Virus record (IMG/VR): IMGVR_UViG_3300027771_000055
Coordinates: 1-32,737 of that record
Length of the DNA stretch: 32,737 bases
Source: a virus
Direction: 5' to 3' (one strand)
In this document: in pieces, positions 17,806 to 25,483 of the stretch
Numbering within the stretch: position 1 is the stretch's first letter
How the letters are laid out: every line of letters starts with the position of its first letter
The notes under the pieces: generated by a model
The model's database searches: none
Told to the model about the DNA's origin: nothing
What the model saw: the letters and a program-made list of their open reading frames with translations, nothing else
Position numbers and translations under genes: made by a program

Positions 17806-18558
17806 TTATAACGACCATTTCTTAACGTCGCCTTGTTTTTCCACCAAAAAGTTTACATGTTCTTGTAGTGAGAAATATATTTCCCCTTCCTTTAAACGTT
17901 TACTTTTTGATTCATCTACAATGTTCTTAACCCACATTTTGTCAGGTAGTTCATTTGCAGTTGTTCGGGCTTGCTTATCTGTACTTCGCATGTAGACTGC
18001 ACGGTTACTACCTTCAGGTACGATAGTAATAGCTTCATTTGTAGTTGCATAGAATGCGCCTTTAGCAAGGAACTTACCTTGACCAAATGGAAGATATACA
18101 CCGGTTTTATTACCTTCAGATTTTTCTTCAGTAACATGGTTCATTAGGATAACGTTCATACCGTTAAGCTCTAAATCTTCATGTATGAATTTAGTCAGTA
18201 AAGCTAACTCTTTCGTTATTTCCGCACCTTGACTGCCATATACGTTTGCAGTTTGTGAAGCTACATCGATAACATCCATAGTGATTTGTGATACTGAGTC
18301 AAGTACCACATTTACTGGATACTTACCGAAATGTTCAAAGTAGCGTTCAATTTTTTGAGCTATACCTTCAACTTCAGCTTTTTCATTGCCGTAGATAAAA
18401 GTAGTCATATCTACATAGGTGTCAACCAGCATATGTGGAAGTGCGTAACCGAAGCTTTTAGCATCACGAGATACGACAAATGTGTCTTCACCCATAGATT
18501 CTAACAACGATGTTTTACCACCACCCGCAATTGAGTTTACTAGTAGTTTTATAGTCAT
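17806..18558 (-). CDS. Sak4-type RecA-like ATPase
   Basis: A 250-residue RecA-fold ATPase resembling phage Sak4 recombination mediators (AAA_24 family). Walker A is at the very N-terminus (S9-I-A-G-G-G-K15-T16-S), Walker B is VNVVLDS with D87, and the later VILMNHV and FLAKGAFYATT strands fit the family. Sak4 proteins anneal or pair single strands with help from a cognate SSB, which fits the SSB-like gene just downstream. The start overlaps the nuclease stop (TAATG) with AAGGAA upstream, so nuclease and ATPase are coupled. No second domain. Confidence in an ATPase is high; the recombination role is by family and context. Confidence 0.85.
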   Translation of the reverse strand: MTIKLLVNSIAGGGKTSLLESMGEDTFVVSRDAKSFGYALPHMLVDTYVDMTTFIYGNEKAEVEGIAQKIERYFEHFGKYPVNVVLDSVSQITMDVIDVASQTANVYGSQGAEITKELALLTKFIHEDLELNGMNVILMNHVTEEKSEGNKTGVYLPFGQGKFLAKGAFYATTNEAITIVPEGSNRAVYMRSTDKQARTTANELPDKMWVKNIVDESKSKRLKEGEIYFSLQEHVNFLVEKQGDVKKWSL

Positions 18559-19355
18559 TAATCTTCCTTATTTCGCATGTCATGCCAGATTACGTGACGT
18601 AATTCTGGATATTTTTTAGATGCTTCAAGAGTTTCAGCACATAGATTCAACTGGTTTTCAATGAACTCTACATCTTCTTTGACGACTGTTTCTGTTAATA
18701 CAGTGACTTCAGGTGGGTAGGATTTGAGAGGTTTTCCAGTTTTTTCACTAAGACCTCCATCAATATTTCTATTGATATAGACTAAGCGAATTCTTGTTAC
18801 ATTATACCCTAATTTACGTAAAATCCATACGTAAACAAGCAGCTGATAACGGTAAATTGAGGTGATTGCCTTAGGCTTAGTCTTACTATTGTAAGTCTTA
18901 TAATCAACCAACATACAGTCTTCTTTAGTACCTTGAAGTAGGTCAAAAGTACCTGCTCCGTAGATTCCTTTAGCAACTGCTGCAGCTACTTGTCCCTCAA
19001 CTTCTAGGATAGTATTCTGCTCAGGTAATGTATAGGTATTAACAAGCTCTGCAGCCATGTTGTACCAATTTTCCTTCACCGTTTCCCTACAGTAATCATC
19101 GTTTTCTTTCATACTATCAATGTATTCTGCGATGATATATTCGTCTACTTCTTTATCAGAAGCTACTTGCTCAGCGACATAATGCACAATAGTGCCTATA
19201 ACGCTTGAAGTACTGTACTCGAACTTATCTAAGCCAAGTATCTGTTGTCTGTACCATGCCCATGGACGTTCTATAAACGTACCAAATGAACTTGGACTAA
19301 TTCTGACTTCACAGTCATCAGGTACCGTTGCCGGTACATATATTAATGGATTCAT
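18558..19355 (-). CDS. RecB/Cas4-like PD-(D/E)XK exonuclease
   Basis: A 265-residue nuclease with the full RecB-type motif set: RISPSSFGTFIERP near residue 18, G54-x3-H58, E118/E120, GTFD with D138, D151-Y-K153 (the catalytic D-x-K), and Q171-x3-Y175. It would resect DNA ends and feed the Sak4/SSB-like strand-annealing module. Cas4 iron-sulphur cysteines are not evident, so it is closer to a phage RecB-like exonuclease than to true Cas4. It starts within the stop of the polymerase gene (TAATG) and ends in the start of the Sak4 gene, a coupled three-gene chain. Confidence 0.88.
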   Translation of the reverse strand: MNPLIYVPATVPDDCEVRISPSSFGTFIERPWAWYRQQILGLDKFEYSTSSVIGTIVHYVAEQVASDKEVDEYIIAEYIDSMKENDDYCRETVKENWYNMAAELVNTYTLPEQNTILEVEGQVAAAVAKGIYGAGTFDLLQGTKEDCMLVDYKTYNSKTKPKAITSIYRYQLLVYVWILRKLGYNVTRIRLVYINRNIDGGLSEKTGKPLKSYPPEVTVLTETVVKEDVEFIENQLNLCAETLEASKKYPELRHVIWHDMRNKED

Positions 19356-21184
19356 TACTCTTCCTTTATTTGCTTAATAACATCTTCTATTTCTTCAACA
19401 GAAGCGTCATTAACAATCTTATGCAAATCAGCCCAATTACGGCCTAATTCACCCTCAGCTTCATTCTTAACTACTTGGTCTGTGATGTAATCCACACATA
19501 GAAGTTCTACTGCGTTATCATTCAGCCACTTAATAGTCTCAGCGTTATCTTCAACGTAGATATATAAACTATCGTAGATTGTAGAGCACACTTCTATCCT
19601 TCCTCTATAACCGGCTTCTTCAACACGGTAATTAAGTTCATTGATAGTAATCTGAGTTAAAATACTCCAGAACTGACAAGTAGCATTATTCAATGTACGA
19701 ATATCGCCTTCTGGGTCATCAGAGTAGATTCTACAACCTAAACCTAAATGAAGGTAACCATTAGCTATCGTAGTAGGAAGTACATACTCTTCTCGGTACT
19801 TAGTGATACCTGGATATAAATTGTTATGGTAGTTATCAAATATCTCTTTAGTAATAACACCACCTTTATCTGCGTCAGGAAATCCACCATAGGCAAGTTT
19901 AAATGTAGGAGCTTTAGAAGCTGAACGTATCTTACCTATAACAGGATGTTTCTCAACATCAGCTAACCGGTAAAATTCTTTAACATAGGCTACGTTATCT
20001 GTATTAGGTCCCATCACTTCTGCAATCTTTTCAGGAAAGTAACCACAAGCATTCAGTGAATGCCCATCTAACCCTTCTAAAAATATATTAGATTTGTTTA
20101 CGTCACCAGATAAATTAGCTATAACTCTATCTTCTAGTGCACCCAAATCTATCGCGTATATAAGCATGCCTTCAGGAGCTATAAAACACTTCTTTAAAGG
20201 CTTTGCGTAGATAGACTTAGTACTTGGCATATTAAGCAAATTAGGGCTATTAGATGTAGGTCTGAATGACTTAGCACCAAATATTTTTATGTTACCGTGT
20301 AGTACGCCGTCAATCGTGTAAGTATCGAAAGCTTTAAGAAAGTTATTACGAATAATCCCACTAAATGAGTGGTCAATGATACATTGCAAAACTTCATCGT
20401 AAGCTTCGTCAGAATGGTCAGACTGTTTTAACAGTATCTCAATGTACTCTCTTCCCCATGAACCATCACCTGATGTCTCTGAGACAGCCAGAGGCTCAAT
20501 ATTAAGCATGGCAAATAACTCTTGCTTCTGCTTGGCTGACCCTGGGTTAAAAGGGTCTAAACTAGCCTTAGATTTGGCCTTATCATAACGAGGTCTATTC
20601 CATAGCTCTACTTTATGTTCGGCTAACGCAATCATACCAATAGCAACAGTTTCAGATTTTTTTGCAATAGACTTATCAAGAACTTTTGCTATAAAATCAT
20701 CTTCTTTAAAGCTGTTATAAGCTTTCAAATCTTTTACTGGCCAAGTTTCTTTTATGTCTTTTTCACAATCTGCAGATTTAAGGTAGGTATTAACTACCCA
20801 CGTTCTGTGAAGCATGCTCGATTCATCATAATCACGTAAGTAATGGCCGATATCCCTAACTGCTTCAGTACTTTTAGCGATATGTACTTTCTGAGCTACT
20901 ACAGCTCTCTGTTCTTGGTATTTTTGTATAACTGAGTTACGTAACAATAACGCATCAACATTACTCAATACTTCATCAATAGTTGACCGTAAAGCTTCTA
21001 CCGCATCATTATCAATATAAAGACCGGCACACATCAACCTAATAGCATCTTCAATTAGAGGATGTACGAAGTTGTCGTGAAAGAACTCTGGGCCTAAGTC
21101 CAGCTCTGCCGGTTTGGGAAGTGGCAACCTAGTCCACGGCCTTAACCCTTTTGCATTAATACGTTCTTCTAATGTTAAGGTCAT
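19355..21184 (-). CDS. Family A DNA polymerase (polymerase domain)
   Basis: A 609-residue Pol I-type replicative polymerase. Thumb-like FNPGS (212-216) leads to an R308-x2-SNSPNLLNMP block, motif A D346-L-G-A-L-E-D-R, motif B R420-x3-K424-x3-F428-x3-Y432-G, and motif C Y537-D538-S. Motif C has Tyr where His is usual, and motif A has L-G-A-L in place of the common YSQIE. There is no recognisable 3'-5' exonuclease motif in the first 200 residues; a separate DEDDy exonuclease is encoded at 26956-27624 and may supply proofreading. AGGAG sits 7 nt before the ATG. First gene of a TAATG-coupled chain with nuclease and Sak4. Confidence 0.92.
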   Translation of the reverse strand: MTLTLEERINAKGLRPWTRLPLPKPAELDLGPEFFHDNFVHPLIEDAIRLMCAGLYIDNDAVEALRSTIDEVLSNVDALLLRNSVIQKYQEQRAVVAQKVHIAKSTEAVRDIGHYLRDYDESSMLHRTWVVNTYLKSADCEKDIKETWPVKDLKAYNSFKEDDFIAKVLDKSIAKKSETVAIGMIALAEHKVELWNRPRYDKAKSKASLDPFNPGSAKQKQELFAMLNIEPLAVSETSGDGSWGREYIEILLKQSDHSDEAYDEVLQCIIDHSFSGIIRNNFLKAFDTYTIDGVLHGNIKIFGAKSFRPTSNSPNLLNMPSTKSIYAKPLKKCFIAPEGMLIYAIDLGALEDRVIANLSGDVNKSNIFLEGLDGHSLNACGYFPEKIAEVMGPNTDNVAYVKEFYRLADVEKHPVIGKIRSASKAPTFKLAYGGFPDADKGGVITKEIFDNYHNNLYPGITKYREEYVLPTTIANGYLHLGLGCRIYSDDPEGDIRTLNNATCQFWSILTQITINELNYRVEEAGYRGRIEVCSTIYDSLYIYVEDNAETIKWLNDNAVELLCVDYITDQVVKNEAEGELGRNWADLHKIVNDASVEEIEDVIKQIKEE

Positions 21185-21193
21185 TTAGTACTC

Positions 21194-21409
21194 CTAGTTA
21201 ATACATACGGCATTTACAGAATCTTGTTCTTCTTCCACATTCTCTACTTCAAATTCATAGTCACTGAAAGTACCTATAGATGGACTGTAATAAACTACGC
21301 CATAGCTGTTACCTTCATCATCTGACGCAGATACAACCTCAAATTCTGCAGCTTCAGGTCGTTTCTCTAACAACTCACTTAAGTGCTTTACGTAATCTTT
21401 AAGTTTCAT
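21194..21409 (-). CDS. Small acidic conserved phage protein
   Basis: A 71-residue acidic protein starting MKLKDYVKHL, with a central SASDDEGNSYGVVYYSPSIG and an acidic tail. The ASDDEGN-(F/Y)-x-V-x-(F/Y)-xPxxG pattern is common in short T7-like and other phage proteins with no assigned role. The ATG has GGAG at good spacing. It lies 9 nt before the polymerase gene and is probably co-transcribed with it. Confidence 0.75.
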   Translation of the reverse strand: MKLKDYVKHLSELLEKRPEAAEFEVVSASDDEGNSYGVVYYSPSIGTFSDYEFEVENVEEEQDSVNAVCIN

Positions 21410-21412
21410 AAA

Positions 21413-21595
21413 CTACTCCGTTACTTCTTCTGCCTGAACAGAGTCAAATTCTCTATCAAATACCTTTGCATCAGCAGGTGTACCTGATTCTTCAATTGCT
21501 CTATACGCTTTAGCTTGAGCTGCATCTTCATCTTCTGCCGTCACATAAATACTAAAATGTTCTGTTTGGTAACAACCTACTTTAAATGTTTTCAT
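21413..21595 (-). CDS. Small protein, DpnD/PcfM-like pattern
   Basis: A 60-residue protein: MKTFKVGCYQTEHF-type beta strand, IYVTAEDEDAAQAKAYRAI helix, then an acidic end. The layout (strand, VxAxDExEAxxxA helix, short strand) recalls the C-terminal region of DpnD/PcfM-like proteins, a weak resemblance. The start at 21595 is chosen over 21622 because AGGAAA lies 6 nt upstream; it overlaps the previous gene by 14 nt. Function unknown. Confidence 0.65.
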   Translation of the reverse strand: MKTFKVGCYQTEHFSIYVTAEDEDAAQAKAYRAIEESGTPADAKVFDREFDSVQAEEVTE

Positions 21596-21776
21596 CACGT
21601 TTCCTGTTGTTTGTAAATTCATCGCATGTTTCTCTTACTTTATCGTAAGGAACATTCATAAAGTATGACTGTCTGTATGGATTTGCATTTGCAGTATACC
21701 TATAACAGCCATCTTTTTTAGGGCATCTATCTCCCTTGCACATAGTAATATCAGCGATATTAAACTTCCTCCACAA
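21582..21776 (-). CDS. Cysteine-rich conserved phage protein
   Basis: Up to 64 residues with C-x4-C-x4-C (MCKGDRCPKKDGCYRYTA), then PYRQSYF, and a fourth Cys in ETCDEF, a probable metal-binding mini-domain. I recall the MCKG-xxCPxxxxCYRYTAxxxPYRQSYF pattern from many large phages; function unknown. The start is unclear. The open frame begins at TTG 21776, directly after the previous stop, but a strong GGAGG (21769-21773 on the minus strand) comes after that codon. Its ideal spacing points to an ATC at 21758; the first ATG is at 21743. Confidence 0.7.
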   Translation of the reverse strand: MWRKFNIADITMCKGDRCPKKDGCYRYTANANPYRQSYFMNVPYDKVRETCDEFTNNRKRDENI

Positions 21777-22169
21777 CTACTCGTACACTGTAACTACTTT
21801 TTCTGTAGGTGTTACTTTCCTTACAGTATCTTCTATACTGTCATAATCACACCCTTGGTATGAGTAGTAGTTCCATTCAGCTTTGTAGTACTCATCACCT
21901 ACTTTTATAACTCCGTAGCAATACTCACTTTCTCCTTCACCTCCACCTTCAGACTCTACTGCTTCGTAACCACGTTCATTCAGGTAGTCACTAATTACTT
22001 TGCTAGCTAATTTATATTCAATACCCTCTACCAAACTGCTGCCTGAAAACGCATCCTCTACGTAATCTCCATCAAATAAATGGTATAAGATATCTGATGT
22101 GCATGGCTCATTTAATGTTGCCTTTATTTCTTCTACAAGGTCTTTTAGTTTTGAGTTTTCATATGACAT
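21777..22169 (-). CDS. Hypothetical acidic protein
   Basis: A 130-residue acidic protein with no family I recognise. The N-terminal half is helical; residues 74-110 (GGGEGESEYCYGVIKVGDEYYKAEW...) are Gly/Tyr-rich and beta-like. AAGGAAAA lies 9 nt before the ATG, so the 25-nt overlap with the nucleotidyltransferase-like gene looks real. It belongs to the early or middle accessory run. Confidence 0.65.
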   Translation of the reverse strand: MSYENSKLKDLVEEIKATLNEPCTSDILYHLFDGDYVEDAFSGSSLVEGIEYKLASKVISDYLNERGYEAVESEGGGEGESEYCYGVIKVGDEYYKAEWNYYSYQGCDYDSIEDTVRKVTPTEKVVTVYE

Positions 22170-22957
22170 AAATAATTTTCCTTTTGTTTTATTACGTTAA
22201 GTGCGTGTTTAAAATACGTGTAATCAGGTTTAATAAAGTGTTCTAGGTTCAGAACTATAAAATTAGTTGCCCAACCTTTTGTTAGTTGTGTAATTGTTTT
22301 GTGTAACGACAGTTGGTAAGCTCGAAACCAACTAAATCTACCTTTCATTTTAGGATTTACAAGATAGCGTTCTATAGCTATCACAGTAATTTCTTCCCTA
22401 AACATACGTACCTTAGAGGCGAGTTCTAGACTATCAAACGCATCCTTATCTATTAGGACATCTTCTTTGTATTTTAGGCATGTGGTGTATATAGGAGCTT
22501 CTGGTGCTGATACCTGTTCGTGTAACCAATCATGGTCATATACGTATACTACATTATCAGTAAAGAAGTCCTTTTTACTTTTTTTCAGTGACAGGAAATC
22601 TTTATTTCCAAATTCTTTTTCCCAGTAGTCTGTAAGTGCAGAGAATAGTTCACTCTTTATACTGCATCCTTGTGACTTAAGAGACAGTATGTCGGTTTTG
22701 TGCTTATTCCAACAAGGGTTTTTCCATCCTAAATGACTACACTTTATTGTGTATACATCATTAGGTGTGCAGTGCAGTCCATCAGGCGTCTCTATAAGTT
22801 CTAGTATATGTTTAGGTATTAGTTTTATATCTACCCCTTGTTTTACCTTTTCCTGCTCTAGGTAGATTTTATCATCTGTCCACACATCTAAGTCATTAGG
22901 ATTTCTAAATATAATTTGTGTTTTGTTTATAGCAGTACTTCCTACTATAATATGCAT
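22145..22957 (-). CDS. Nucleotidyltransferase-like phage protein
   Basis: A 270-residue protein whose start matches the minimal nucleotidyltransferase pattern: IIVG6-S7-T-A, then about 14 residues, then D22-L-D24-V-W, the acidic metal-binding pair. Downstream come HDWLHEQV, a DxLELASKVRMFREE helix with AIERYLV, and a TKGWATNF segment. I recall this combination from T4-like and other large phages (DUF7275-type). A third catalytic acid cannot be pinned. It could transfer a nucleotide to RNA, protein or a small molecule, or be an inactive sensor. AGAGG precedes the ATG, and it follows the previous gene by 1 nt. Confidence 0.6.
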   Translation of the reverse strand: MHIIVGSTAINKTQIIFRNPNDLDVWTDDKIYLEQEKVKQGVDIKLIPKHILELIETPDGLHCTPNDVYTIKCSHLGWKNPCWNKHKTDILSLKSQGCSIKSELFSALTDYWEKEFGNKDFLSLKKSKKDFFTDNVVYVYDHDWLHEQVSAPEAPIYTTCLKYKEDVLIDKDAFDSLELASKVRMFREEITVIAIERYLVNPKMKGRFSWFRAYQLSLHKTITQLTKGWATNFIVLNLEHFIKPDYTYFKHALNVIKQKENYLCHMKTQN

Positions 22958-22958
22958 A

Positions 22959-23291
22959 TTAACCTCTTATTATTTCAGTCCTTACATACAGTAAATCACA
23001 ATTTTCGCCCTTATCTGATATGTCACCTTCTTCTTCACCAATTTCATAGTACTTAAAGTCTTCATCTTCTAAGCTATCTAAGAAGCTGTAGAACTCTTCA
23101 ACATCAGGGTAGCTCTCATACATTTTTGTATCATGCATCTCAAAGTAAATACTTTCAGCACTATTATCATTTTCTGCACAGTCTAAAAATTCTAATAAAT
23201 TTTCAGGTAAAGATTTCTCTTTAATGTTTTTTATAACTTTACTTGCAGTATCGCCTTCAATAGCTAAATACCATGAACTTCTGTAACCCAT
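22959..23291 (-). CDS. Small acidic conserved phage protein
   Basis: A 110-residue, very acidic protein starting MGYRSSWYLAIEGD, with a middle YPDVEEFYSFLDSL and a FKYYEIGEEEGDI stretch. Many phages carry proteins with an MGYRS start followed by WYDSYPEV-like and YEFIRIGED-like parts; no role is known. AGGAGA precedes the ATG. Strong negative charge could suggest a DNA mimic, but nothing specific supports this. Confidence 0.7.
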   Translation of the reverse strand: MGYRSSWYLAIEGDTASKVIKNIKEKSLPENLLEFLDCAENDNSAESIYFEMHDTKMYESYPDVEEFYSFLDSLEDEDFKYYEIGEEEGDISDKGENCDLLYVRTEIIRG

Positions 23292-23312
23292 AATTATTCT
23301 CCTAGTTTGTTA

Positions 23313-23516
23313 TTAACATGTCACGTTTAGGGTGGTGTCTGGTGCTAGTTGCGTTTGTAATAAATTTCTGTAGTCAGGTACTGTACTTGTAGTAACTTTT
23401 GTAAACACTAATGCTAGATGTTCTTGAATAGCCTTTACCTGTTCAGGATTAAGTTCTTTAGTTCCACTTAATTCGAAATAGCCTTGTAACCAGTAACAAA
23501 ATTGTAGTTCAGTCAT
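23313..23516 (-). CDS. Small conserved phage protein
   Basis: A 67-residue protein with an N-terminal FCYWLQGYFELSG and a helix PEQVKAIQEHLALVF. This FxYWLQGYFE(L/I)SG...xIxxHLxLVF layout is one I have seen in short proteins of many gammaproteobacterial phages; function unknown. It overlaps the upstream stop by 4 nt and is probably translated with it. Confidence 0.75.
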   Translation of the reverse strand: MTELQFCYWLQGYFELSGTKELNPEQVKAIQEHLALVFTKVTTSTVPDYRNLLQTQLAPDTTLNVTC

Positions 23517-23752
23517 AACTTTTCCTTTTCCGTAATTACTAGTTTCTCAAGTGCGTAAGTAATAGCTTTTATTGTATTAATACCCTCTTGACTGTTTATA
23601 AGGCCGTCAGGTTGAATAGCTTCTTTTATTCGTTCAAGTACATCAATTGTGTTAGTTGTTATAGCCTTTTGCAGGCGTGCGTTATCTAACTCTAAATGGT
23701 CTATATAGTCTATATCTTCCTGACGAAGAATATCTTCAATACTTAATTTCAC
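23513..23752 (-). CDS. Hypothetical helical protein
   Basis: About 79 residues, almost all predicted helix (SIEDILRQEDIDYIDHLELD, later VLERIKEAIQ and IKAITYALEKL). No family recognised. The frame opens at GTG 23761, but AAAAGG is only correctly spaced (8 nt) for the GTG at 23752, which I take as the start. It overlaps the next gene by 4 nt. Confidence 0.62.
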   Translation of the reverse strand: MKLSIEDILRQEDIDYIDHLELDNARLQKAITTNTIDVLERIKEAIQPDGLINSQEGINTIKAITYALEKLVITEKEKL

Positions 23753-23764
23753 TCTAATCACCTT

Positions 23765-24019
23765 TTATGTAATTTTCTTACCTACTTTTATTGCATAAAA
23801 CGGCTGAAATTCTGGGTTTATAGTTTGTAAAGCCATAGCAGCTATTTCGTGTATAAATACCATTACATCCATAACAAATTCTGGACACCAGTTTCTTACA
23901 GCTACACGGTTTTCCCCACCTGGGTCACCTACATATACTGGAACTATCCCATGCATGAATCCGTAATTATCAAAATCTTCTAATATTTGTTCTTTAGTTA
24001 ACCTATGAAAAACTGACAT
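23765..24019 (-). CDS. Hypothetical protein
   Basis: An 84-residue protein, MSVFHRLTKEQI-type helix followed by a GIVPVYVGDPGGEN turn and a hydrophobic helix (FVMDVMVFIHEIAAMAL) that may be amphipathic or membrane-associated. No family recognised. The ATG at 24019 has AGGTG 6 nt upstream; a GTG 9 nt earlier falls inside that ribosome site and is rejected. Its leader contains one copy of the 73-nt repeated element. Confidence 0.62.
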   Translation of the reverse strand: MSVFHRLTKEQILEDFDNYGFMHGIVPVYVGDPGGENRVAVRNWCPEFVMDVMVFIHEIAAMALQTINPEFQPFYAIKVGKKIT

Positions 24020-24042
24020 ATATAACACCTATTTGCTGTACT

Positions 24043-24115
24043 CAACTGCTGCGAGCTAATTATCTACGGGGCTAAGGAGTGCATTATCGAGCCTATCGTA
24101 AATGATATGAATCTT
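24043..24115 (-). repeat. 73-nt imperfect repeat, copy B
   Basis: Read on the minus strand, this stretch begins in the stop codon of the gene ending at 24114 and aligns without gaps to 26576-26648 (plus strand) at about 51 of 73 positions. The best conserved core, CCCCGTAGATAATT (24058-24071 here), is followed by a GCTCGC block. It fills the gap before the gene starting at 24019. It is the only copy besides the one at 26576 that I find in the window. Possible roles are a promoter, a protein-binding site or a structured 3' RNA. Confidence 0.7.
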
Positions 24116-24350
24116 ACTCTACGTAATCACTGTCTTCGATTGGTTTATTTACTTCACAGTGAATGCATTTGTACATATTCCTTTGTGTACCTATAACACC
24201 TTTTCTGTTTTTTGACCTTACCATTCCGTGCTTTTGGCCAACATAAACGTATTTATGGTTACCGACTAAGCAGTCCCAATTTATATTCATCAGTACGTCA
24301 AATACTAGAAATAGACTAAGCATTGCCATCATAAAAATTACACTATCCAC
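24114..24350 (-). CDS. Single-pass membrane protein with CxxC
   Basis: A 78-residue protein with one N-terminal hydrophobic helix (SVIFMMAMLSLFLVFDVLM) and a short basic domain ending in Y-K-C-I-H-C, a lone CxxC that could bind metal with a His (NHKY). Probably membrane-anchored, N-terminus in. The start is GTG at 24350 with AAAGG 8 nt upstream, 1 nt after the previous stop. No family recognised. The repeated element starts in its stop codon. Confidence 0.65.
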   Translation of the reverse strand: MDSVIFMMAMLSLFLVFDVLMNINWDCLVGNHKYVYVGQKHGMVRSKNRKGVIGTQRNMYKCIHCEVNKPIEDSDYVE

Positions 24351-24351
24351 G

Positions 24352-24642
24352 TTAAATACCTTTAGGTTTAAGTAACTGCCAAGTTTCTAACCGTGCTTCT
24401 AGAATTTCTTCTGGTGTTACAACTTTCATCATATTTTCTTCTTCCGATTTTTTACGTCCTTTCATATCTAATGCTCTGTAGGTATAGTCATCCATATTAG
24501 TTGTACTTATCCAAGTACGTTTACCTTTTAGGCATGTTGATGTAGAACATCTGTATATAATTTTGTTATATAAGAACATTACTGAAACCAGTAATTTTAC
24601 TTTGGACCCATCTTCACGTTTAAAAATTTTTTCATGGTACAT
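24352..24642 (-). CDS. Conserved phage protein, unknown function
   Basis: A 96-residue basic protein with an MYHEKIFKREDGSKVKLLV start, a CSTSTCLKGKRTW middle and a VTPEEILEARLETWQLLKP helix at the end. I recall the MYHEK-(I/T)F-xREDGS...KGKRTW...YRALxMxxR...VTPEEI arrangement from other phages, function unknown. Lies 3 nt after the preceding gene; only a weak GAG ribosome site is visible, so coupling is likely. Confidence 0.7.
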   Translation of the reverse strand: MYHEKIFKREDGSKVKLLVSVMFLYNKIIYRCSTSTCLKGKRTWISTTNMDDYTYRALDMKGRKKSEEENMMKVVTPEEILEARLETWQLLKPKGI

Positions 24643-24645
24643 AAG

Positions 24646-24894
24646 TTACTCACTGTCTTTACGGTTTTCGTTTGACGTATTTACGTTAAATAGAATTTTC
24701 ATAAAACGACTAGCGGCATCGTTACCTACTTTATGTGCTTCTTCATGAGTAGCAAAGTTGTCTTCACTGCTGAGCATAGCGTCATAACACATCATTGCAA
24801 TATTACAGTGCCAACAGTGCGCATAGCTTCCTAATTCTGTATCTTGCATTGCTTCAGTCAACACCTTCATAGCATTCTCTATTTCTTTACTCAT
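24646..24894 (-). CDS. Conserved phage protein, unknown function
   Basis: An 82-residue, helical protein with a YAHCWHCNIAMMCYDAM core and a HEEAHKVGNDAASRFMKILF helix. The H-x-WHCNIAMMxYDA...HxxAHKxGNxAAxRFM layout recurs in phage proteins I recall, function unknown. Cys and His side chains (AHCWHC, HEEAH) could bind metal. GAGAG precedes the ATG; it is translated with its close neighbours. Confidence 0.7.
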   Translation of the reverse strand: MSKEIENAMKVLTEAMQDTELGSYAHCWHCNIAMMCYDAMLSSEDNFATHEEAHKVGNDAASRFMKILFNVNTSNENRKDSE

Positions 24895-24905
24895 AATCTA
24901 CTCTC

Positions 24906-25454
24906 TTAGTTATTCACTTCTATCTCTCTGTCTACACTCATTTCTACGGAATGTACTTCCAGCAGCTGTTCTTCTGTCATCTGGTAGTCATTTTTCCACA
25001 TCATCTGCACCATAAAGTTGTTATCTTTATTATTTCCGTATGGCAATTGCATGAATGGGTTTATATAAATTCTTTTATTGTGACGTTTTACAAGTTTGTT
25101 GATTTCCAATTCTTTTATCAGTCCTCTAACTTTTCTGTCTGTTACATCAAACATTATTCCGAGTTGTTGAATTGATATTGGGTCACCAGATTTAATCTTC
25201 ACAAAACTTTTTTGGTTCTGATTAGCTAACATGTAACTTATCAATTTCATGTCTGTATTTGATTTAACTACTTCTGATAGTACAGCCATAAGGTCTTTTT
25301 TCTTGCACATATTCATGCCTTCCATTCTCACTAAGCGTTTTGTCCAAACGGACGTTTCTACGTATGTTGAGCTTACCACGTCACCATTAGTGTTACGTTT
25401 AGTTTTCAGACTACGTTTAGCTTTAGTTTTTGTGTATTCTTGTTTGTTTATCAT
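24906..25454 (-). CDS. Winged-helix RepL-like initiator/regulator
   Basis: A 182-residue DNA-binding protein. Residues about 65-140 form a winged helix: a MKLISYMLANQ helix, SIQQLGIMFDVTDRKVRGLIKELE as helix-turn-helix, then the wing KLVKRHNKRIYINPFMQLPYG. The helix-turn-helix plus R-(I/V)-Y-(I/L)-NP-F pattern is typical of RepL-type plasmid replication initiators, and also of some phage regulators. The first 45 residues are basic. It begins just downstream of a 268-nt gap holding a promoter, a perfect palindrome and direct repeats, so it probably binds there, as initiator, as autoregulator or both. DNA binding is likely; the exact role is inferred. Confidence 0.68.
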   Translation of the reverse strand: MINKQEYTKTKAKRSLKTKRNTNGDVVSSTYVETSVWTKRLVRMEGMNMCKKKDLMAVLSEVVKSNTDMKLISYMLANQNQKSFVKIKSGDPISIQQLGIMFDVTDRKVRGLIKELEINKLVKRHNKRIYINPFMQLPYGNNKDNNFMVQMMWKNDYQMTEEQLLEVHSVEMSVDREIEVNN

Positions 25455-25483
25455 TGAGGATTCTCTTCTTACTTACTCTGTGT

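Noticed and set aside
24043-24115. Copy B element as a tRNA (length is 73 nt)
   Set aside because: No acceptor stem, anticodon arm or T-arm can be folded in both copies; the few tRNA-like strings in copy A are not kept in copy B.
24026-24220. Plus-strand frame across copy B encoding a peptide similar to that of copy A
   Set aside because: It has no start codon before the conserved part, runs antisense to the gene at 24114-24350, and the similarity stops at the repeat edge.
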